From Cyanobium sp. WAJ14-Wanaka (GTDB lineage: Bacteria; Cyanobacteriota; Cyanobacteriia; PCC-6307; Cyanobiaceae), in assembly GCF_024345375.1 (NCBI RefSeq), contig NZ_JAGQAZ010000001.1, positions 1,026,661 through 1,090,660 of the forward strand: 64,000 nucleotides of DNA. The letters are read 5' to 3'. The notes beneath the pieces are model-generated. The model had not been told where the DNA came from. It ran no database searches and saw only the letters and a list, made by a program, of their open reading frames with translations. Shown here piece after piece: positions 44,759 through 54,945 of the stretch. The position numbers and the translations under genes are program-made. Numbering within the stretch: the first letter of the stretch is position 1; each line of letters begins with the position of its first letter.

Positions 44759-46627
44759 ATGGCGATCCGCCAGGACGACAACCGCCCCACGCGGCGATTC
44801 GGCTTGATCAACATCATCCTGATCGGCTTCGGCGTGCTGCTGCTAGTTAGCAATTTCCTGCCAAACCCGGCGACCCAGGTGCCGCGGGTGCCCTATTCCC
44901 TGTTCATTGACCAGGTCAACGGCAACAACGTCAAACGGGCCTTCATCACCCAAGACCAGATCCGCTACGAACTCACCACCGTGGAAGACGGGGCGCCATC
45001 CGTTCTCGCCACCACGCCGATCTTCGACATGGATCTGCCCCAGAGGCTCGAGGCCCATGGGGTGGAATTTGCGGCCGCTCCGCCCAAGCGTCCCAGCTTC
45101 ATCACCACCGCCCTGAGCTGGGTGGTGCCCCCCCTGATCTTCATCCTGGTGCTTCAGTTCTTTGCCCGCCGCCAGATGGGCGGTGCCCAGGGGGCCCTGA
45201 GCTTCACCAAGAGCAAGGCCAAGGTTTACGTGCCCGATGAGGAGTCGAGGGTCACCTTCGCCGATGTGGCTGGGGTGGATGAGGCAAAGGCCGAACTAGC
45301 CGAGATCGTCGATTTTCTGAAGAAGCCCGAGCGCTATGCCGCCATCGGCGCCCGCATCCCCAAGGGTGTGCTGCTGGTGGGCCCCCCTGGCACGGGCAAA
45401 ACCCTGCTCTCCAAGGCTGTAGCCGGCGAAGCGGGCGTGGCCTTTTTCATTATTTCAGGCTCGGAGTTCGTCGAGCTGTTCGTGGGGGCTGGCGCAGCCC
45501 GGGTGCGCGACCTGTTTGAAGAGGCCAAGAAAAAGGCCCCTTGCATCATCTTCATCGACGAACTTGACGCGATCGGCAAGAGCCGTTCCGGCTCAATGGG
45601 AGTGGTGGGCGGCAACGACGAACGTGAGCAGACCCTCAACCAACTGCTCACCGAAATGGACGGTTTCGCCGGCCAGGACAAACCGGTGATCGTGCTTGCG
45701 GCCACCAACCAACCGGAAACCCTCGACGCGGCGCTACTGCGCCCGGGCCGCTTCGACCGCCAGGTGCTGGTCGATCGCCCAGACCTTTCCGGCCGCAAAT
45801 TGATCCTGGATATCTACGCCAAAAAGGTGAAGCTCTCCAGCGCCGTTGACCTCGACAAAATTGCCCAGGCCACCAGTGGCTTTGCCGGTGCTGACCTGGC
45901 CAACCTGGTAAATGAAGCTGCCCTATTGGCCGCCCGCTCCTACCGCACCGAAGTGGAACAGGGCGACCTCAATGAGGCTATCGAGCGGGTGGTGGCTGGC
46001 CTGGAGAAAAAGAGCCGGGTCCTACAGGACGATGAGAAAAAGGTGGTGGCGTACCACGAAGTGGGGCACGCCATCGTCGGGCACCTGATGCCAGGCGGCA
46101 GCAAGGTGGCCAAGATTTCGATTGTGCCCCGGGGCATGAGCGCCCTGGGCTACACCCTCCAGCTCCCCACCGAAGAGCGCTTCCTCAATTCCAAGGAAGA
46201 CCTCGAGGGCCAGATCGCCACCCTGCTGGGCGGCCGCAGCGCCGAGGAAATTGTCTTTGGTGAGGTCACAACCGGTGCCGCCAACGATCTGCAACGGGCC
46301 ACCGACATCGCCGAGCAAATGGTCGGCACCTTCGGCATGAGCGAAACCCTCGGCCCCCTCGCCTACGACAAGCAGGGGGGCAGCCGCTTCCTTGGTGGCG
46401 GCGGCAATCCCAGGCGCGTAGTTAGCGATGCCACGGCCCAGGCAATCGACAAGGAGGTGCGCGGCCTGGTGGATTCAGCCCACGGCAGGGCCCTCGACAT
46501 CCTGCGCCACAACCGCGGCCTGCTCGAGTCAATCTCCCAAAAAATCCTCGAGAAAGAGGTGATCGAAGGAGATGAACTCAAGGACCTGCTCGCCTCCTCA
46601 ATCCTGCCCGGAGCAGTGCCCGCCTGA
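44759..46627 (+). CDS. ftsH: ATP-dependent zinc metalloprotease FtsH
   Basis: FtsH degrades damaged membrane proteins; cyanobacterial FtsH complexes remove photodamaged D1 and other proteins. The 622-residue protein has two membrane segments ([17 protein letters not shown] and [14 protein letters not shown]), Walker A GPPGTGKT near residue 208, [12 protein letters not shown] and the second region of homology. The zinc motif HEVGH lies at residues 433-437. HEVGH rather than HEAGH is, from memory, usual in one of the cyanobacterial FtsH clades. It is monocistronic, as far as visible. Confidence 0.97.
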   Translation: MAIRQDDNRPTRRFGLINIILIGFGVLLLVSNFLPNPATQVPRVPYSLFIDQVNGNNVKRAFITQDQIRYELTTVEDGAPSVLATTPIFDMDLPQRLEAHGVEFAAAPPKRPSFITTALSWVVPPLIFILVLQFFARRQMGGAQGALSFTKSKAKVYVPDEESRVTFADVAGVDEAKAELAEIVDFLKKPERYAAIGARIPKGVLLVGPPGTGKTLLSKAVAGEAGVAFFIISGSEFVELFVGAGAARVRDLFEEAKKKAPCIIFIDELDAIGKSRSGSMGVVGGNDEREQTLNQLLTEMDGFAGQDKPVIVLAATNQPETLDAALLRPGRFDRQVLVDRPDLSGRKLILDIYAKKVKLSSAVDLDKIAQATSGFAGADLANLVNEAALLAARSYRTEVEQGDLNEAIERVVAGLEKKSRVLQDDEKKVVAYHEVGHAIVGHLMPGGSKVAKISIVPRGMSALGYTLQLPTEERFLNSKEDLEGQIATLLGGRSAEEIVFGEVTTGAANDLQRATDIAEQMVGTFGMSETLGPLAYDKQGGSRFLGGGGNPRRVVSDATAQAIDKEVRGLVDSAHGRALDILRHNRGLLESISQKILEKEVIEGDELKDLLASSILPGAVPA

Positions 46628-46637
46628 ACCAAAACAC

Positions 46638-46667
46638 TTGACGGCGGGGCCCCCAATCCCGGATAAG
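46638..46667 (+). promoter_or_regulatory. Candidate sigma-70 promoter of argF
   Basis: TTGACG (46638-46643) and GATAAG (46662-46667) are 18 bases apart, giving five of six and four of six matches to the consensus. The argF ATG follows 19 bases later, so the leader would be short. No T-rich terminator is visible after ftsH, so read-through is also possible. Confidence 0.4.
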
Positions 46668-46686
46668 GGTTCTTTGACATAGGCCG

Positions 46687-47634
46687 ATGGCTGCCAGCAG
46701 CGGCTACCCCGCCTTGGCGGAACTCCAGGGGAGTGACTTCCTCTCTTCGGCGGACATCACCGCTGATCAGACCAGGCAGCTGCTGCGGCTCGCCGCCGAC
46801 CTCAAGGCGGAGCGCACAACCATCCACCTTGGTGGCCGCTGTCTCGGCCTGATCTTCAGCAAGGCCTCCACCCGCACCCGGGTCAGCTTCACGGTGGCGA
46901 TGGCCCGGCTAGGCGGGCAAACCATTGATCTCAATCCCCAGGTAAGCCAGGTGGGTAGGGGCGAACCGGTGGCCGACACCGCCCGGGTATTGAGCCGCTA
47001 CGTGGATGCGCTGGCAATTCGCACCTTCGCCCAGGAGGAGCTGGCCGAATATGCCCATTGGGCCTCCATTCCCGTAATCAATGCCCTCACCGACCTGGAG
47101 CATCCCTGTCAGGCCCTGGCCGATTACCTCACCCTGCAGGAAGCCTTCAACGACCTTCCAGGCCTGACCATGGCCTACGTGGGCGATGGCAACAACGTGG
47201 CCCATTCCCTCATGCTCTGCGGTGCCCTGCTGGGGGTAAACGTGCGGATTGGCTGCCCCAAGGGTTTTGAACCAAGTGCAGCGGTGCTGGAGCAGGCCCG
47301 CAGCCTGGCGGCAGGCCACTGCCAGATAGAGGTGCTGCACGATCCCGTCGCCACGGTGCGGGGCGCCCATGGCCTCTACACCGACGTCTGGGCCTCCATG
47401 GGCCAGGAGCAGGAACAGCAGGCCAGGGAAGAGGCCTTCGCGGGCTGGTGCCTCAGTGAAGACCTGGTGGCAGAAGCCGATGGCCGGGCGATCGTGCTCC
47501 ACTGCCTGCCTGCCCACAGGGGCGAAGAAATCAGCGCAGGCGCCATGGAAGGCTCCAGCAGCAGGGTGTTCGACCAGGCCGAAAACCGCCTGCACGCCCA
47601 ACAGGCCCTGCTCGCCGCCCTACTGGCCAACTAA
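46687..47634 (+). CDS. argF: Ornithine carbamoyltransferase
   Basis: ArgF converts ornithine and carbamoyl phosphate to citrulline in arginine synthesis. The 315-residue protein has the carbamoyl phosphate loop SKASTRTRVSF, HPCQALADYLTLQE, and the ornithine/domain-closure motif VLHCLPAHRGEEI. It follows ftsH by 59 bases. Length and motifs are complete. Confidence 0.97.
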   Translation: MAASSGYPALAELQGSDFLSSADITADQTRQLLRLAADLKAERTTIHLGGRCLGLIFSKASTRTRVSFTVAMARLGGQTIDLNPQVSQVGRGEPVADTARVLSRYVDALAIRTFAQEELAEYAHWASIPVINALTDLEHPCQALADYLTLQEAFNDLPGLTMAYVGDGNNVAHSLMLCGALLGVNVRIGCPKGFEPSAAVLEQARSLAAGHCQIEVLHDPVATVRGAHGLYTDVWASMGQEQEQQAREEAFAGWCLSEDLVAEADGRAIVLHCLPAHRGEEISAGAMEGSSSRVFDQAENRLHAQQALLAALLAN

Positions 47635-47685
47635 CAGGGCAGCTGGCAGATCGGGACCAAAAGCTAGACAAAACGCCCGGAAGGC

Positions 47686-47699
47686 GGTACATCTGTATT
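47686..47699. promoter_or_regulatory. Candidate LexA box upstream of lexA
   Basis: GGTACATCTGTATT matches the cyanobacterial LexA site RGTACNNNDGTWCB at every position but one. It lies 56 bases before the GTG start of lexA, a normal place for autoregulation. Confidence 0.5.
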
Positions 47700-47755
47700 A
47701 GCGAGGCCCCGCGCGCCCAATCGCGCTGCCCCCTTCCCTGAGCCAATCCCCCGCC

Positions 47756-48373
47756 GTGCGTCACCCCGACCAAGAAGCCCTCACCTCGGCCCAGCAGGAG
47801 CTCTACGACTGGTTGAGCGACTACATCGGCAACAACCGCCACAGCCCCTCCATCCGCCAGATGATGGAGGCCATGGGCCTGCGCTCACCGGCCCCGATCC
47901 AGAGCCGCCTGCGCCATCTCCAACAGAAGGGCTGGATTACCTGGCAAGAGGGCCAGGCCCGGACCCTGCAGCTACTTGGCGGCCTGACGGGCGGCATCCC
48001 CGTGCTGGGCTCGGTGGCCGCAGGGGGCCTAATCGACACCTTCGACGATGTAAGCGAGCGGCTCGACCTCGCCCCCGTGCTGGAAACGAGGGGCCTGTTC
48101 GCCCTAACCGTGAACGGAGACTCGATGGTGAATGCCCACATTGCCGACGGTGATGTGGTGCTGATGGAGCCCGTAACCGACCCAAGCCGGATCAAGGCGG
48201 GAACGATCGTGAGCGCCCTTGTGCCGGGCAGTGGCACCACCCTCAAACACTTCCATCGCAAGGGCAGCGAGGTGCATCTCGAGGCCGCCAACCCGGCCTA
48301 CGAACCGATCGTGATCCCGGCAGAGCAGGTGGCCGTTCAGGGGAAACTGGTGGCCGTCTGGCGCCAGGTGTGA
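47756..48373 (+). CDS. lexA: LexA-type repressor
   Basis: LexA represses its targets until self-cleavage. The 205-residue protein from GTG 47756 (VRHPDQEALTSAQQELYDW) has an N-terminal winged helix (HSPSIRQMMEAMGLRSPAPI) and the Ala89-Gly90 cleavage site in GSVAAGG. The catalytic pair Ser123 (NGDSMVNAHIADGDVVLM) and Lys164 (TTLKHFHRKG) is present. All residues needed for self-cleavage are there, unlike some cyanobacterial LexA proteins. A candidate LexA box precedes it. Confidence 0.93.
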   Translation: MRHPDQEALTSAQQELYDWLSDYIGNNRHSPSIRQMMEAMGLRSPAPIQSRLRHLQQKGWITWQEGQARTLQLLGGLTGGIPVLGSVAAGGLIDTFDDVSERLDLAPVLETRGLFALTVNGDSMVNAHIADGDVVLMEPVTDPSRIKAGTIVSALVPGSGTTLKHFHRKGSEVHLEAANPAYEPIVIPAEQVAVQGKLVAVWRQV

Positions 48374-48459
48374 CCTGGCGTTGTAAGCTCTGCTAACGCC
48401 AGGCAAGGCCCTCGGGCCAAGGCAGAACGACCAGCGTTCATCCCGCCAAACGTAACTAT

Positions 48460-48532
48460 GGGGCCATAGCTCAGCTGGTAGAGCACCTGCATGGCATGCA
48501 GGGGGTCAGCGGTTCGAATCCGCTTGGCTCCA
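48460..48532 (+). tRNA. tRNA-Ala (anticodon GGC)
   Basis: A 73-base cloverleaf: acceptor GGGGCCA pairs with TGGCTCC with one G-U, D arm GCTCAGCTGGTAGAGC, and anticodon stem CCTGC/GCAGG. The loop ATGGCAT holds GGC, and the T arm is AGCGGTTCGAATCCGCT with discriminator A. The CCA end is not encoded. It lies between lexA and the cyAbrB gene. Confidence 0.97.
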
Positions 48533-48551
48533 TTCAAATTTTACCCTCGAT

Positions 48552-48606
48552 ATCACCCTCCATTTCTGCATGCCCATCGCCCGGGGCGGCAGTAACAGAG
48601 GGTGAT
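48552..48606 (+). other. Candidate structured RNA element
   Basis: ATCACCCTC (48552-48560) pairs perfectly with GAGGGTGAT (48598-48606). Inside the loop CGCCC-G-GGGCG (48578-48588) forms a second hairpin. The element begins 19 bases after tRNA-Ala and ends 72 bases before the cyAbrB start. It could be a leader structure of that gene or a small RNA; no T-run makes it a plain terminator. Confidence 0.4.
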
Positions 48607-48677
48607 CGACAATTTCATCATGCTTCTCGGGTGCCTGAGCCTTGGGTTAACCTTTTCATAACTTATGCAATTTCTGC

Positions 48678-49040
48678 ATGGCGCTGACCGGAGCTGAACT
48701 TGTAGCAAAAGTAAGAGAGCTGGGCGAATCTTCCAAATCCGACATGGTTCGCAGTTGCGGATACGTCAGCACCAAAAAAGACGGCAGCGAAAGGCTTAAT
48801 TTCACCGCCTTCTATGAAGCCCTCCTCGATGCAAAAGGCCTGAACCTCGGTGATCAGCGCGGCAAGGGCAAAGGCGGCCGCAGCCTTAGCTATACCGCCA
48901 AGGTGCACTTCAATGGCAACTTGATGGTTGGCATGGCCTACATGGAAGAGCTGGGCTACAAGCCAGGTGACCAGTTCGAAATCAAGCTCAACCGCAACGA
49001 GATCAAGCTGACCCCCTTGGGTGGTTCAGACGAAGAGTAA
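48678..49040 (+). CDS. Cyanobacterial AbrB-like transcription regulator
   Basis: A 120-residue cyAbrB protein; these regulators control carbon and nitrogen genes in cyanobacteria and carry the AbrB fold at the C-terminus. Visible are the N-terminal LVAKVRELGESSKSDMVRSC and GYVSTKKDGSERLNFTAFYE segments, and the C-terminal DNA-binding VGMAYMEELGYKPGDQFEIK. The ATG at 48678 gives the family's usual length. It stands alone between tRNA-Ala and lnt. Confidence 0.93.
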   Translation: MALTGAELVAKVRELGESSKSDMVRSCGYVSTKKDGSERLNFTAFYEALLDAKGLNLGDQRGKGKGGRSLSYTAKVHFNGNLMVGMAYMEELGYKPGDQFEIKLNRNEIKLTPLGGSDEE

Positions 49041-49050
49041 TAACCAACAA

Positions 49051-49070
49051 AATAATTGCCATCTGGCAAT
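49051..49070 (-). terminator. Candidate terminator after lnt
   Basis: On the minus strand ATTGCCA-GA-TGGCAAT is a 7-bp stem followed by TATTTTG, 12 bases after the lnt stop. The two-base loop implies that the top pair opens. A second palindrome around CCCTAGGG lies at the lnt stop itself. Confidence 0.5.
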
Positions 49071-49082
49071 CACCAAGGGCCC

Positions 49083-50654
49083 CTAGGGCTCTCCCCTAGG
49101 GCGATCCCCTCTTGCCACTCCGGTCCGATTTACCCTCCACAGACCCGCCAGCAGGGTTAAGGCCAGCAGGGGCATTTCACCCCAGCGGTCGTAGGGGGTA
49201 AGGGCGCTGAGCTGGGGCACCTTCACCAGGCCGGTGGCCGCCCCATTTACCGGCAACCTCGTCACCACCAAGCCCCGGGCATTGACCAGGCCACTGGGGC
49301 CGGTGTTGGCAACACTCACCAGGGCCCGGCCGGTTTCGATTGCCCGCAACTGGGCCAGGGCCTCAAATTGGGCCTGCAGCAAGGGCGGATAGGGATCGAG
49401 GTTGGCGCTAACCAGCAACCAACGCGCCCCTTCCCTGGTGGCGGCGGCCAGGGCCGAGCCATCGGATAGCTCGTAGCAAATGGCCGCCCCAATTGCCCCC
49501 TGGGGTCTGGGCAGCAAGCGCGAAGGCTCCCCTGGTTCGAGGCCGCCGACGGCCGAAAGGCCACTCCAGCGCAGCAATCCGCCCAGGGGCACCCATTCCC
49601 CCAAGGGCACCAGACGGTGCTTATCAAGGGCCGCGCCGGCCCTGCTCTCGCCGGGCTCGAAACGCAGCAAGCTGCTGCGCTGCTCCCATTGCCTGCCCCT
49701 TTCCTGCCAGCGGAACCCCCCGCTGATCAGCTGCACCGGTGCCGGCTCAGCCAACAGGGGATCCACCCCCATGGCCCCCTCCGGCAAAAGCACCGCATCC
49801 ACCCCCAGGCGCCGGCCCTCCTCCAGGCCCAGGGCCAGGCGCCTATCCAACAGCGCCTGCTCGGCGGCTTGAAACTTCTGGCGGGTGGGGATTGCTGGCT
49901 GCACCACCAACACCTTTTCTGTGGCCGGGCCCACCAGGGGAATTGCCGCCAGGGCCCAGGCGCCTAGTCCATGGGCGACCAGCACAACCAGGGCGCTGAT
50001 CGAGGCCCATTTGCGCCGTCCGCCGGGGCCCGCCCGCCAAAGCTGCCAAAGGCACCAGCCAATGGCCAACTGCACGGCCGCCAACAGGCCAGCCCCCCCC
50101 CAACTGGCCAACCCCGCCAGGGCCCGGTCGCCCGGCAGGGCCGCCCCGCCCAGGCCGATCCAAAACAGGGGCCCCTTGGCCAGGGCCACCTCCACCAGCC
50201 CCCAGAGGCCAGACATCAACAGAGCTGAGCTGGGCCGAGCCCCATGCAGGCGCTGGGCCAGGGCAACCCAGGTAGCCACCAGCAGCGCCCCAGCTGCCGC
50301 GCAGAAGAGCAAGAGCAACCAACAGAGCGGCAGGCTCAAGGCCATGGGAACCCCAATCCAATCGAGGGGATGGAGGGCCAGTAGCCAGCGGTGGCTCACC
50401 AGCACCGCCAGCCCCCCCCAGATGGCAGCAGCACCAATGGCTGGGCGCCGCTGGCCGCCCTCTGCAGCGGCAAATGACCAAAGGGGCACCAGGGCCAGCC
50501 ACAACAGAGGAGGCAAACCCAACGGCGGCAGGGCCAGCCCCGCCAGCGCTCCAGCAACTAACCCAGCCGAAACACCGCCCATGGCCGGCGAGCCTAGGGG
50601 CGCCAGGTAGGCAGAATCAGCCAATCTTCCGGCGCGATTTCGCCACTTCGCCAT
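49083..50654 (-). CDS. lnt: Apolipoprotein N-acyltransferase
   Basis: Lnt adds the third acyl chain to lipoproteins in the cytoplasmic membrane. The protein has six or more N-terminal membrane segments and a C-terminal nitrilase domain. The catalytic Glu lies in [13 protein letters not shown], the Lys region in [19 protein letters not shown], and the Cys in [14 protein letters not shown] use ATG 50654 (523 residues), which has AGGA upstream. ATG 50663 and ATG 50582 ([15 protein letters not shown]) are alternatives. With the first two starts the gene overlaps the divergent FKBP gene. Confidence 0.93.
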   Translation of the reverse strand: MAKWRNRAGRLADSAYLAPLGSPAMGGVSAGLVAGALAGLALPPLGLPPLLWLALVPLWSFAAAEGGQRRPAIGAAAIWGGLAVLVSHRWLLALHPLDWIGVPMALSLPLCWLLLLFCAAAGALLVATWVALAQRLHGARPSSALLMSGLWGLVEVALAKGPLFWIGLGGAALPGDRALAGLASWGGAGLLAAVQLAIGWCLWQLWRAGPGGRRKWASISALVVLVAHGLGAWALAAIPLVGPATEKVLVVQPAIPTRQKFQAAEQALLDRRLALGLEEGRRLGVDAVLLPEGAMGVDPLLAEPAPVQLISGGFRWQERGRQWEQRSSLLRFEPGESRAGAALDKHRLVPLGEWVPLGGLLRWSGLSAVGGLEPGEPSRLLPRPQGAIGAAICYELSDGSALAAATREGARWLLVSANLDPYPPLLQAQFEALAQLRAIETGRALVSVANTGPSGLVNARGLVVTRLPVNGAATGLVKVPQLSALTPYDRWGEMPLLALTLLAGLWRVNRTGVARGDRPRGEP

Positions 50655-51252
50655 GCGCGACATCCTGATCAGCTCGGCCGTGTGTGTGGCCTGCCTGCTG
50701 CTGGCCCTGGTGAGTCAATTGGTCAACCCGACCATCGTGGCAGCGGCCAATCCCGTTGCAGAGACAACCAGCGGCTTCATGAATGCCGTTGCCGCACCCG
50801 CGATCAATAACCGTTTAGAAGTCGATCCGGAAGATCCCAACCCCATCCTTTTTGCCATGGCAACCGACATCGCCCAAGCCAGTGACCTGGGCGGCGACAT
50901 CTCCTCCCCCAAGGCCCGCATCACCCCCAGCGGCCTCAGCATCACCGATTTAGTTGTGGGTGAAGGGGCAGAGGCCGTAAACGGCCAAAACGTGAGCGTC
51001 AACTACCGCGGCACCCTCGAAAACGGCAAGGAGTTCGACAGCAGCTATGGCAGGGGCCCCTTCTCCTTTCCCCTTGGCGGCGGCCGGGTGATTCGTGGAT
51101 GGGATGAAGGCGTGGCCGGGATGAAAGTTGGCGGCAAGCGCAAATTGGTAATTCCCCCGGATCTGGCCTACGGCGAGCGCGGTGCTGGCGGCGTAATTCC
51201 GCCAAACGCCACCTTGATTTTTGAGGTGGAATTACTGAAAGTGGGCGGTTAA
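50653..51252 (+). CDS. FKBP-type peptidyl-prolyl isomerase, exported
   Basis: A 199-residue isomerase with an N-terminal signal or anchor ([20 protein letters not shown]), a 60-residue linker and a C-terminal FKBP domain ([60 protein letters not shown]). It probably acts in the periplasm or thylakoid lumen. The start is divergent from lnt with no intergenic space. Confidence 0.93.
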   Translation: MRDILISSAVCVACLLLALVSQLVNPTIVAAANPVAETTSGFMNAVAAPAINNRLEVDPEDPNPILFAMATDIAQASDLGGDISSPKARITPSGLSITDLVVGEGAEAVNGQNVSVNYRGTLENGKEFDSSYGRGPFSFPLGGGRVIRGWDEGVAGMKVGGKRKLVIPPDLAYGERGAGGVIPPNATLIFEVELLKVGG

Positions 51253-51327
51253 CCGATCTGCCCCCAGCCAGGGCAGCGAAAAGCCATCGGTAGGATTTGC
51301 CCACGGCAAAACGCTCTACCTGAACCC

Positions 51328-51927
51328 ATGGCCCACACGCTGCCCGCGCTGCCCTACGGCCTCGATGAGCTCGAGCCCCATATTTCCCGCTCCACCCTGG
51401 AGTTTCACCACGGCAAGCACCACGCTGGCTACGTCACCAACCTCAACAACCTGGTGGCGGGCTCAGACCTGGAAAGCAAAAGCCTCGAAGACACCGTCAA
51501 GGCAGTTGCCGGTGATGCTGGCAAGGCCGGTGTGTTCAACAACGCCGCCCAGGTTTGGAACCACAGCTTCTACTGGCAGTGCATGAAGCCCGGTGGTGGT
51601 GGCCAACCCACTGGCGCACTGGCCGAGAAGATCACCGCTGACTTCGGCAGCTACGAAGCCTTCGTGGAGCAGTTCAAAACCGCCGGTGCCACCCAGTTCG
51701 GCAGCGGTTGGGCCTGGTTGGTGCTCGATGGCGGCACCCTCAAGGTCACCAAAACCGCCAACGCCGACCTGCCCCTGGCCCACGGTCAAACCGCCCTGCT
51801 GACCATGGATGTCTGGGAGCACGCTTACTACCTCGACTACCAGAACCGCCGCCCCGACTACATGACCACCTTCCTTGAGAAGCTGGTCAACTGGGACTTT
51901 GTGGCAGCAAATCTGGCTGCCGCCTGA
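51328..51927 (+). CDS. sodB: Iron superoxide dismutase
   Basis: SodB converts superoxide to oxygen and hydrogen peroxide in the cytosol. The 199-residue protein has metal ligands in the FHHGKHHAGYV helix, NHSFYW, and DVWEHAYYLDYQNRRPDY. The glutamine in NNAAQVWNHSFYW and the QFGSGWAWLV segment favour iron rather than manganese. It converges on queA, with two bases between stops. katG at 56452 would dispose of the peroxide formed. Confidence 0.96.
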   Translation: MAHTLPALPYGLDELEPHISRSTLEFHHGKHHAGYVTNLNNLVAGSDLESKSLEDTVKAVAGDAGKAGVFNNAAQVWNHSFYWQCMKPGGGGQPTGALAEKITADFGSYEAFVEQFKTAGATQFGSGWAWLVLDGGTLKVTKTANADLPLAHGQTALLTMDVWEHAYYLDYQNRRPDYMTTFLEKLVNWDFVAANLAAA

Positions 51928-51929
51928 AG

Positions 51930-53033
51930 TCAAACTGGCGCTGCTGAACTAAGCACCGCCTCCGGCGGGATCCACATGGCATCCCCATAGGAGAAAAAGC
52001 GATAGCGCTGCCCAATTGCTTCGGCATAGAGATTGAGCAGCCTCCCGCGGCCAATTAGGGCACTGACCAGCAACAAGAGCGAACTTTTCGGCAGGTGGAA
52101 GTTGGTTAGTAGCCCCTGCACCACGGCAAAGCGATAGCCCGGCTGGATCACCAGGTTCACCGGTCCCTGGTGGGGTTGGAGCTGGCCCCCATTAAGTGCT
52201 GCCACGGCCTCCAGGCTGCGCACGCTGGTGGTACCCACCGCAATCACCCGCCCACCCCGCTGCCTACAGGCCTTCACAGCTTCCACAAACTCAGGCTTCA
52301 CCTCCACCCATTCCTGGTGCAACTGGAGTTCACTGAGATCCTCATGTTCGAGGGGCCGGAAGGTGCCAAGGCCCACGTGCAGGGTGATACGGCCCAGCTC
52401 CACACCCCGAGCCTCCAATCGCTCCAATAGGGCATCGCTGAGATGAAGACCTGCCGTGGGTGCTGCCACTGCTCCCGGGGTTGTCGCATAGCGGGTTTGG
52501 TAGCGCTCCTGATCCCGGTCACTGTGCTGGTGGATGTAGGGCGGCAATGGCACTGAGCCATAGCGCACAAGCAATGGTTCCAACGCCGCCGCATCTGCGC
52601 AGTTCGCGGGGAATTGCAGGATGCGGCCACCTGTTTTCTGATCGAAGCCCACAACCAATAGCTCCAGGGCGGGCTCGCCGCTGGCCTCCACACTCAATAC
52701 ATCCCCCGGCTTAAGTTTTTTGGCGGGCTTGGCCAAACAAAGCCAGCGCCCATCCCCCACGGGCTCCAGCACCAGAATTTCGACCGCACCACCAGTCGCG
52801 CGCCGCGCCAAAAGGCGGGCCTGCAAAACCCTGGTGTCGTTAACCACGAGCAGATCACCTGGGCGCAGCTCGTCTGCCAGGTCCCACACGGTTCGGTGGC
52901 GGGCGCCCTCCCCTGGCTCCACCAAAAGCAATCGGGCCCCGTGGCGGGGCTCCGCCGGCAGCTGGGCGATGCGCTCCTCAGGCAGATCAAAGTTATAACT
53001 GGAGAGTTTTAGATCAGCTGGATCAAGCATCAA
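51930..53033 (-). CDS. queA: tRNA preQ1(34) S-adenosylmethionine ribosyltransferase-isomerase
   Basis: QueA makes epoxyqueuosine in tRNA anticodons. The 367-residue protein has [54 protein letters not shown] and [22 protein letters not shown], the family pattern. The ATG overlaps the stop of the upstream APC permease gene (ATGA). A second ATG follows directly, so the start could be one codon later. Confidence 0.96.
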   Translation of the reverse strand: MMLDPADLKLSSYNFDLPEERIAQLPAEPRHGARLLLVEPGEGARHRTVWDLADELRPGDLLVVNDTRVLQARLLARRATGGAVEILVLEPVGDGRWLCLAKPAKKLKPGDVLSVEASGEPALELLVVGFDQKTGGRILQFPANCADAAALEPLLVRYGSVPLPPYIHQHSDRDQERYQTRYATTPGAVAAPTAGLHLSDALLERLEARGVELGRITLHVGLGTFRPLEHEDLSELQLHQEWVEVKPEFVEAVKACRQRGGRVIAVGTTSVRSLEAVAALNGGQLQPHQGPVNLVIQPGYRFAVVQGLLTNFHLPKSSLLLLVSALIGRGRLLNLYAEAIGQRYRFFSYGDAMWIPPEAVLSSAAPV

Positions 53034-54883
53034 GCAGGTAGATAGAAACGGACCAAGGTAAATACCAATTGCTGGTGCTCGGCCAGGGCTTGGCGCAAAT
53101 TAATACCCCTCTGATTGAGCAGCAAAGAATCAAATCGATAGCGAGGTATCGCTAAGGGCATGACAATGGTGATAGTGGTATCACCCCAAAGCTTCGAGAG
53201 GCCATCGACGTAATCGGCAAATGGATTTATCAAGGATGAGTATGGACTTTCAAGGATTTGCAACTCCAGGTTGGGATCGCTGCCAACACTTGAGCGCCAA
53301 GCTGCCAACAAAGGCTCCTCGCTCTCCCCATCTGGCTGCACCCAGACGCCAATCACCCGATCTGAAACGGTGGCTGCATATCTCAATGCCTGCACTGTGG
53401 GCTTAGTCCAAGCGGCAATCCAAACCACACTTATATTGCCAATTTTTAAATCCCGAGCTGGCACATTGATTGCAGACACTTCCCCGGGCGCAATACCTAT
53501 TTCTTGATAAACCTTGCGATAGCGGGCACGAATTTTTACCAGCGCCATCACCAAAAGCGGTATCGCCACAACCACGGTCCAGGCACCTTCCCCAAATTTG
53601 CTGATCACAATCACAATCAGCACCAATAAGGTGCTGATTGCACCAACACCATTCATTAGGGCCCGCGCCAACCAGCTTTGACCACGCTTACGCCACCAGT
53701 GCACCACCATGCCGCCCTGGGAAATGGTGAAGGCTAAAAACACACCAATGGCGTAAAGATTAACGGCAATAGTAGTATTACCCTGGCATACAAGGATGAT
53801 AAATCCAGTTACAACTAGAAGTGCAAAAATACCATTTTGAAAAACCAGACGATCCCCAACCCAGCCCATCTGACGCGGCAAGAAGTTGTCCCGGGCCAGC
53901 AGGGCTGAAAGCCTGGGAAAATCAGCGAATGCCGTATTTGCCGCCAACATCAATATCAGCAGGGTCGTCACCTGCAACAGCACAAACAAGGCACTTTTAG
54001 CTCCAAATAGGCGCATGCCGATCTGGGCCATCACGGTGACATCCGGATTGGGGGCAATTCCATACATGAACCCCAAACCACTCACCACCAAAAACATGCT
54101 GGCCAAAAGCAAGCCCATTACCAAGAGTGTTGCCCTGGCCCGCTTTGCCGCCGGGTCGCGAAAGAGTTGCACCCCATTGGCAATCGCCTCAATGCCGGTC
54201 ATGGCCGAACAACCCGAACTAAAAGCCCTCAAAATCAAAAACAGACCCAGGGGCTCCACCGCTCTGAGCAAGGGTGGTGGATCGGGGGTCCAACCATGGC
54301 TGGTAACCAAATCATGGAAACCTGCCACGCCAAGCAAGGCCACCATTACAACAAAGGCATAGGTGGGCAAAGCAAACAGGCGGCCCGTATCCCCCGCTCC
54401 CCGCAGGTTTGCCCAACCCACCAATACAAGAAGCAGCAAGGCAATTGGCACTTCCCAGGGCAACAGGCCAGGCACCAGGGAAGAAAGGGCCTGGGTTCCC
54501 GCCATCAAACTGACAGCAGAGGTGAGCACATAATCAATTAATAGGCTGGCAGCCGCCACCAGACTTGCCAGCACACCTAAATTTTCACGACCAACAATAT
54601 AGGCTCCGCCTCCTTGAGGATAGGCAGCAATCGTCTGCCTATAGGACATCACCACAATGGCAATTAATATAACAATTGCCAGGGTAATTGGCAATGACAA
54701 TGACAACCTCTGGCTGCCGGCCAGGATTAACACCCCAAGGGCCGCCTCCGTGGCATAGGCCACAGAGGAAAGCGCATCCGAAGACAAAATCGGCAGCGCC
54801 TGAAAACTTGGCAAGGTCTTGGATTCGGTCGCGGCCCGCGGAATTGGCTTACCGAGCAGTTGGACCTGTAATGAATTCTTCAT
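53030..54883 (-). CDS. APC-superfamily permease
   Basis: A 617-residue membrane protein with about twelve helices and a soluble C-terminal region of 170 residues. The first helices ([35 protein letters not shown]) are typical of large APC permeases of the amino acid/potassium transporter type. The substrate is unknown, and the C-terminal domain may bind a regulator. Base use is less GC-rich than in flanking genes. It lies between the E2 gene and queA on one strand and overlaps queA by four bases. Confidence 0.85.
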   Translation of the reverse strand: MKNSLQVQLLGKPIPRAATESKTLPSFQALPILSSDALSSVAYATEAALGVLILAGSQRLSLSLPITLAIVILIAIVVMSYRQTIAAYPQGGGAYIVGRENLGVLASLVAAASLLIDYVLTSAVSLMAGTQALSSLVPGLLPWEVPIALLLLVLVGWANLRGAGDTGRLFALPTYAFVVMVALLGVAGFHDLVTSHGWTPDPPPLLRAVEPLGLFLILRAFSSGCSAMTGIEAIANGVQLFRDPAAKRARATLLVMGLLLASMFLVVSGLGFMYGIAPNPDVTVMAQIGMRLFGAKSALFVLLQVTTLLILMLAANTAFADFPRLSALLARDNFLPRQMGWVGDRLVFQNGIFALLVVTGFIILVCQGNTTIAVNLYAIGVFLAFTISQGGMVVHWWRKRGQSWLARALMNGVGAISTLLVLIVIVISKFGEGAWTVVVAIPLLVMALVKIRARYRKVYQEIGIAPGEVSAINVPARDLKIGNISVVWIAAWTKPTVQALRYAATVSDRVIGVWVQPDGESEEPLLAAWRSSVGSDPNLELQILESPYSSLINPFADYVDGLSKLWGDTTITIVMPLAIPRYRFDSLLLNQRGINLRQALAEHQQLVFTLVRFYLPA

Positions 54884-54945
54884 TCAGCCGAATTGAACGG
54901 GTAAATATCTAACGCCCATCAAATCACATTGGCCCTTGTCGAGGC

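Noticed and set aside
46055-46069. HEVGH in FtsH as a catalytic defect
   Set aside because: HExxH is intact; the variable middle residue does not bind zinc, and I recall this form in other cyanobacterial FtsH proteins.
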